NCBI GenBank assembly: GCA_015233495.1
Contig: JADFXQ010000013.1
Coordinates: 1-38,702 of the forward strand
DNA length: 38,702 nt
Direction of reading: 5' to 3'
Source: Candidatus Omnitrophota bacterium
GTDB taxonomy: Bacteria > Omnitrophota > Gorgyraeia > Zapsychrales > Zapsychraceae
Positions 34,101-37,100 of this stretch are shown here, one piece after another (positions within the stretch are counted from its first letter, which is position 1; every line of letters starts with the position of its first letter). The position numbers and the translations under genes are program-made. A model generated the notes under the pieces. That model was not told the origin of the DNA. It saw only the letters and a list, made by a program, of their open reading frames with translations, and did no database searches.

Positions 34101-37100
34101 TTGCTTCAAATCCGCGAGGGTTAAAATTAAATCATTTTCCGAAAACAATCGCTCAAGAGTTTGCAATCCAAATTGCGGGTCTAACCACACACCAACATAG
34201 ATGTCTCGATATTTATATAAAACGAAACTGATCGCTCCATACAAAGCAAAGCCGATCGTACCGACCGTAATGACTTCGTTTGCCGTCTGCGGACGGGCAT
34301 AAGGCCGCAGTTTTTCCAGACGGCTTATAAAATTTGCTACATTGTCATATCCCACTTCCGCACTGAATTCGTTGACTTCCCGTAAGGTAGGTTTAAAATT
34401 CCTTAATTTTTTGTTCTGTTTCTCAGCATATTTAACAAGCAAAGATTCCGAATCGGAAATGATGTCCGCCAATTCCGACGGATTCATGGCAACGGCAGCC
34501 GTTTGCGCAACGGACGGAACCGTATTTCCCGCGCCTGGGAGCGTTGCCGCGGGCGCGGGAGGCGTGACAATCGTCCCCGGGGTCAATGGCGCGGCCGGCA
34601 GTGTGACCACCGGGTCCGGAGTCAACGGCGCCGGCGGGGTCTGTTGTTTTGCGGCCACGTTGAGCCAATACGTTGTCAATCCGTCTTTTGAAATCACCCC
34701 AAACTCGGTCCCTTCGATCTGAAGCGCTTGTTGTTTGATTTCCAACAGTTTGCGCCGGACATTTTCCAGAGACGGAAGCTCTTTTAAAAGTTCTGCCGCA
34801 GCGGCCGCGACGCTTTCCTCATCGCTCACTGCCTTGCGCATATGACCGTACAATATCTTCGTCTCGCCATCGCCCATTTCTCCGTCGCGCGTCACCCCTA
34901 TCTTGATTGTGTCCCCGGCTTGCTCCCAGCTCAAGCGGATCATGCCCGCGTCCGCGCCCGTATTGTGCGTTTTCGCCCAACGGATAAATTCGCTCAACCA
35001 AAGATCAGCGATGTCCCGCGCCGGTTCACCGCGGCCGGCAAACATCGGCATAATTTGTTGATCGACCGCCGTGGTCAATGCCGTATCTTGACGGCCTTTC
35101 GCAAGATTGTGATTCGCCTTCGCGCTCCCGGGGGCCGTCATCGCGACCGCACTCATCGGTTGAAACGGCGCCATGACCTGACGGTCCGCGTCAGTCAAAG
35201 CTTCCGCCGCGCCGGCATACGGCGCAGTCAAAATCCGCGTCAATTCAGCTTCGCTCAAACCTTGTGTCTCGTCGATCATCCGGTCGATTGCGGCCATCAG
35301 CTGGGCGAACGACACGGCCGCCATTCCCTGGGACGCGTCTACGCTTAAGCGGCTCGCTTCCTGATTCTTCGGCGTGATTTTCAGCCCCAACCCGCCATCT
35401 GATTTCAAATACACATAAATCGTGCCCCCGTCCAATGCCTCGCCCTGGCTGTGCGCCCGAATGATTTCATCCGCCAGAGGCTGGGCCACTGTCTGCTCGA
35501 TCAACCGCCGCATATTCCGCGCCCCGTGCGCCGGGTCAAATCCACAGCGCACCAGCGGATCATAAATACTCACCGCGGCCCGCGTCCCGTCGGGCAGACT
35601 GTCCACCTGCAGACTGTATCCGCGTTCGCCCAACCGTTCCTCACCGATTCGCCGCTCCAGCATGATCCGCGCCACTTCCCGAATCTGCTCCTCAGTCAAC
35701 GGCACAAACGGCACAATCCGGTCAAACCGATCCACAAAATACGCCTCGTATTTTTCCTTCAACCCTTTGGTCGCTGCCGCGCTGATCACGTCATACATCT
35801 GATTCAATATCGCTTGCACCGCATCCGGACTTGTCACCAGATCCAAATCCTGCTGTAACCGAACGCGCGTGCCCGGATTCTGCTCCCGGCTGATCGATCG
35901 CCGCAACGCTTCAATGGCCTGCTCCCGGTTCACAATTTTCAACAAATTCCCCAGCCGGTCGGTCTCGTCCTTGACCGACTCCATCCCGATGTTCGACGTG
36001 CAAATCATCAACGTATTGTTGAATCGCACCTCGCCCTCATTGTCCGACATCACGCCTTCTTCAAACAACGCGCCCAATGTCTGCACCACTTCCGGATGAG
36101 CTTTTTCAATCTCGTCGAACAAAATCACCTGATAAGGTTTGCGGCGCACCGCGCCGGTCAACGCCCCGGGCTTGTCTGACCCGATATATCCCGGCGGCGC
36201 GGAATGGAATTTCGTCTCCGCCCCAGGGAACCGGTATTCCTCCATATCCAATTCGAGGATCGCTTTTTCCGAACCAAATAAAAATTCCGCCGACGCCTTG
36301 GCCAACGCGGTTTTTCCCACGCCCGGCGGGCCGACGAATATGAACACACCCATCGGCCGTTTCGGGTCCGTTAGCCCGGCCCGCGCCCGCCGCACCGCCT
36401 GGGCCACTGCCCGAATCGCCTCATCCTGCCCGATCACCCGTTTGCCCAAATGTTCTTCCATGCCCATCAACCGCTTTGCGTCATCCAATGTCAACTGCGC
36501 CAAATCAATCCCGGTCTTTCTCGCCACTTGACTACGCACCATGTCTTCCGTGATATGCAATCGGCCGTTCATCACTAGCCGGTTTTGCATCAATCCCGCG
36601 TGATCCAGCACCAACCGCGCAATCCGGTTATATGTCCCCAATTCAGTTTTCCCTTCAATCCCGCGTTTCTTGCAGTCCAAATAACTTGCGGCTTCCAGCA
36701 TCAGCTTGCTCACCAATGACCGTTTCGACCGTTCGTTCCGGTCCTGCTCGTCGATATACCAGGTTATTGTCTCTTCGAGCAGTTGCACGGCTTTATCCGG
36801 CAAGGTCCGTTCATAAATGAATCGCTCCGACAATTTCACGGCCGCCTCCAAAACTGCGTCCGGGATTTCAACGTCATAACGTTCCTGCAATGGCCCCCGC
36901 CGCGCTTTTAGAATATCCATGGCCTCGTCCGCCGAAGGTTCCTCGATCTTCACCTGCCGCAACCGCCGCGTCAGCGCGTCGTCAAAACTGATGTATTTGT
37001 CAAATTCTTTGTAGGTCGTGGCCCCGATTAGACACACCTCACCGTTCGTCATATATTCCTTTAAAACATCTCCGGCCGACGGGTCCAATGCTCCGGCCTG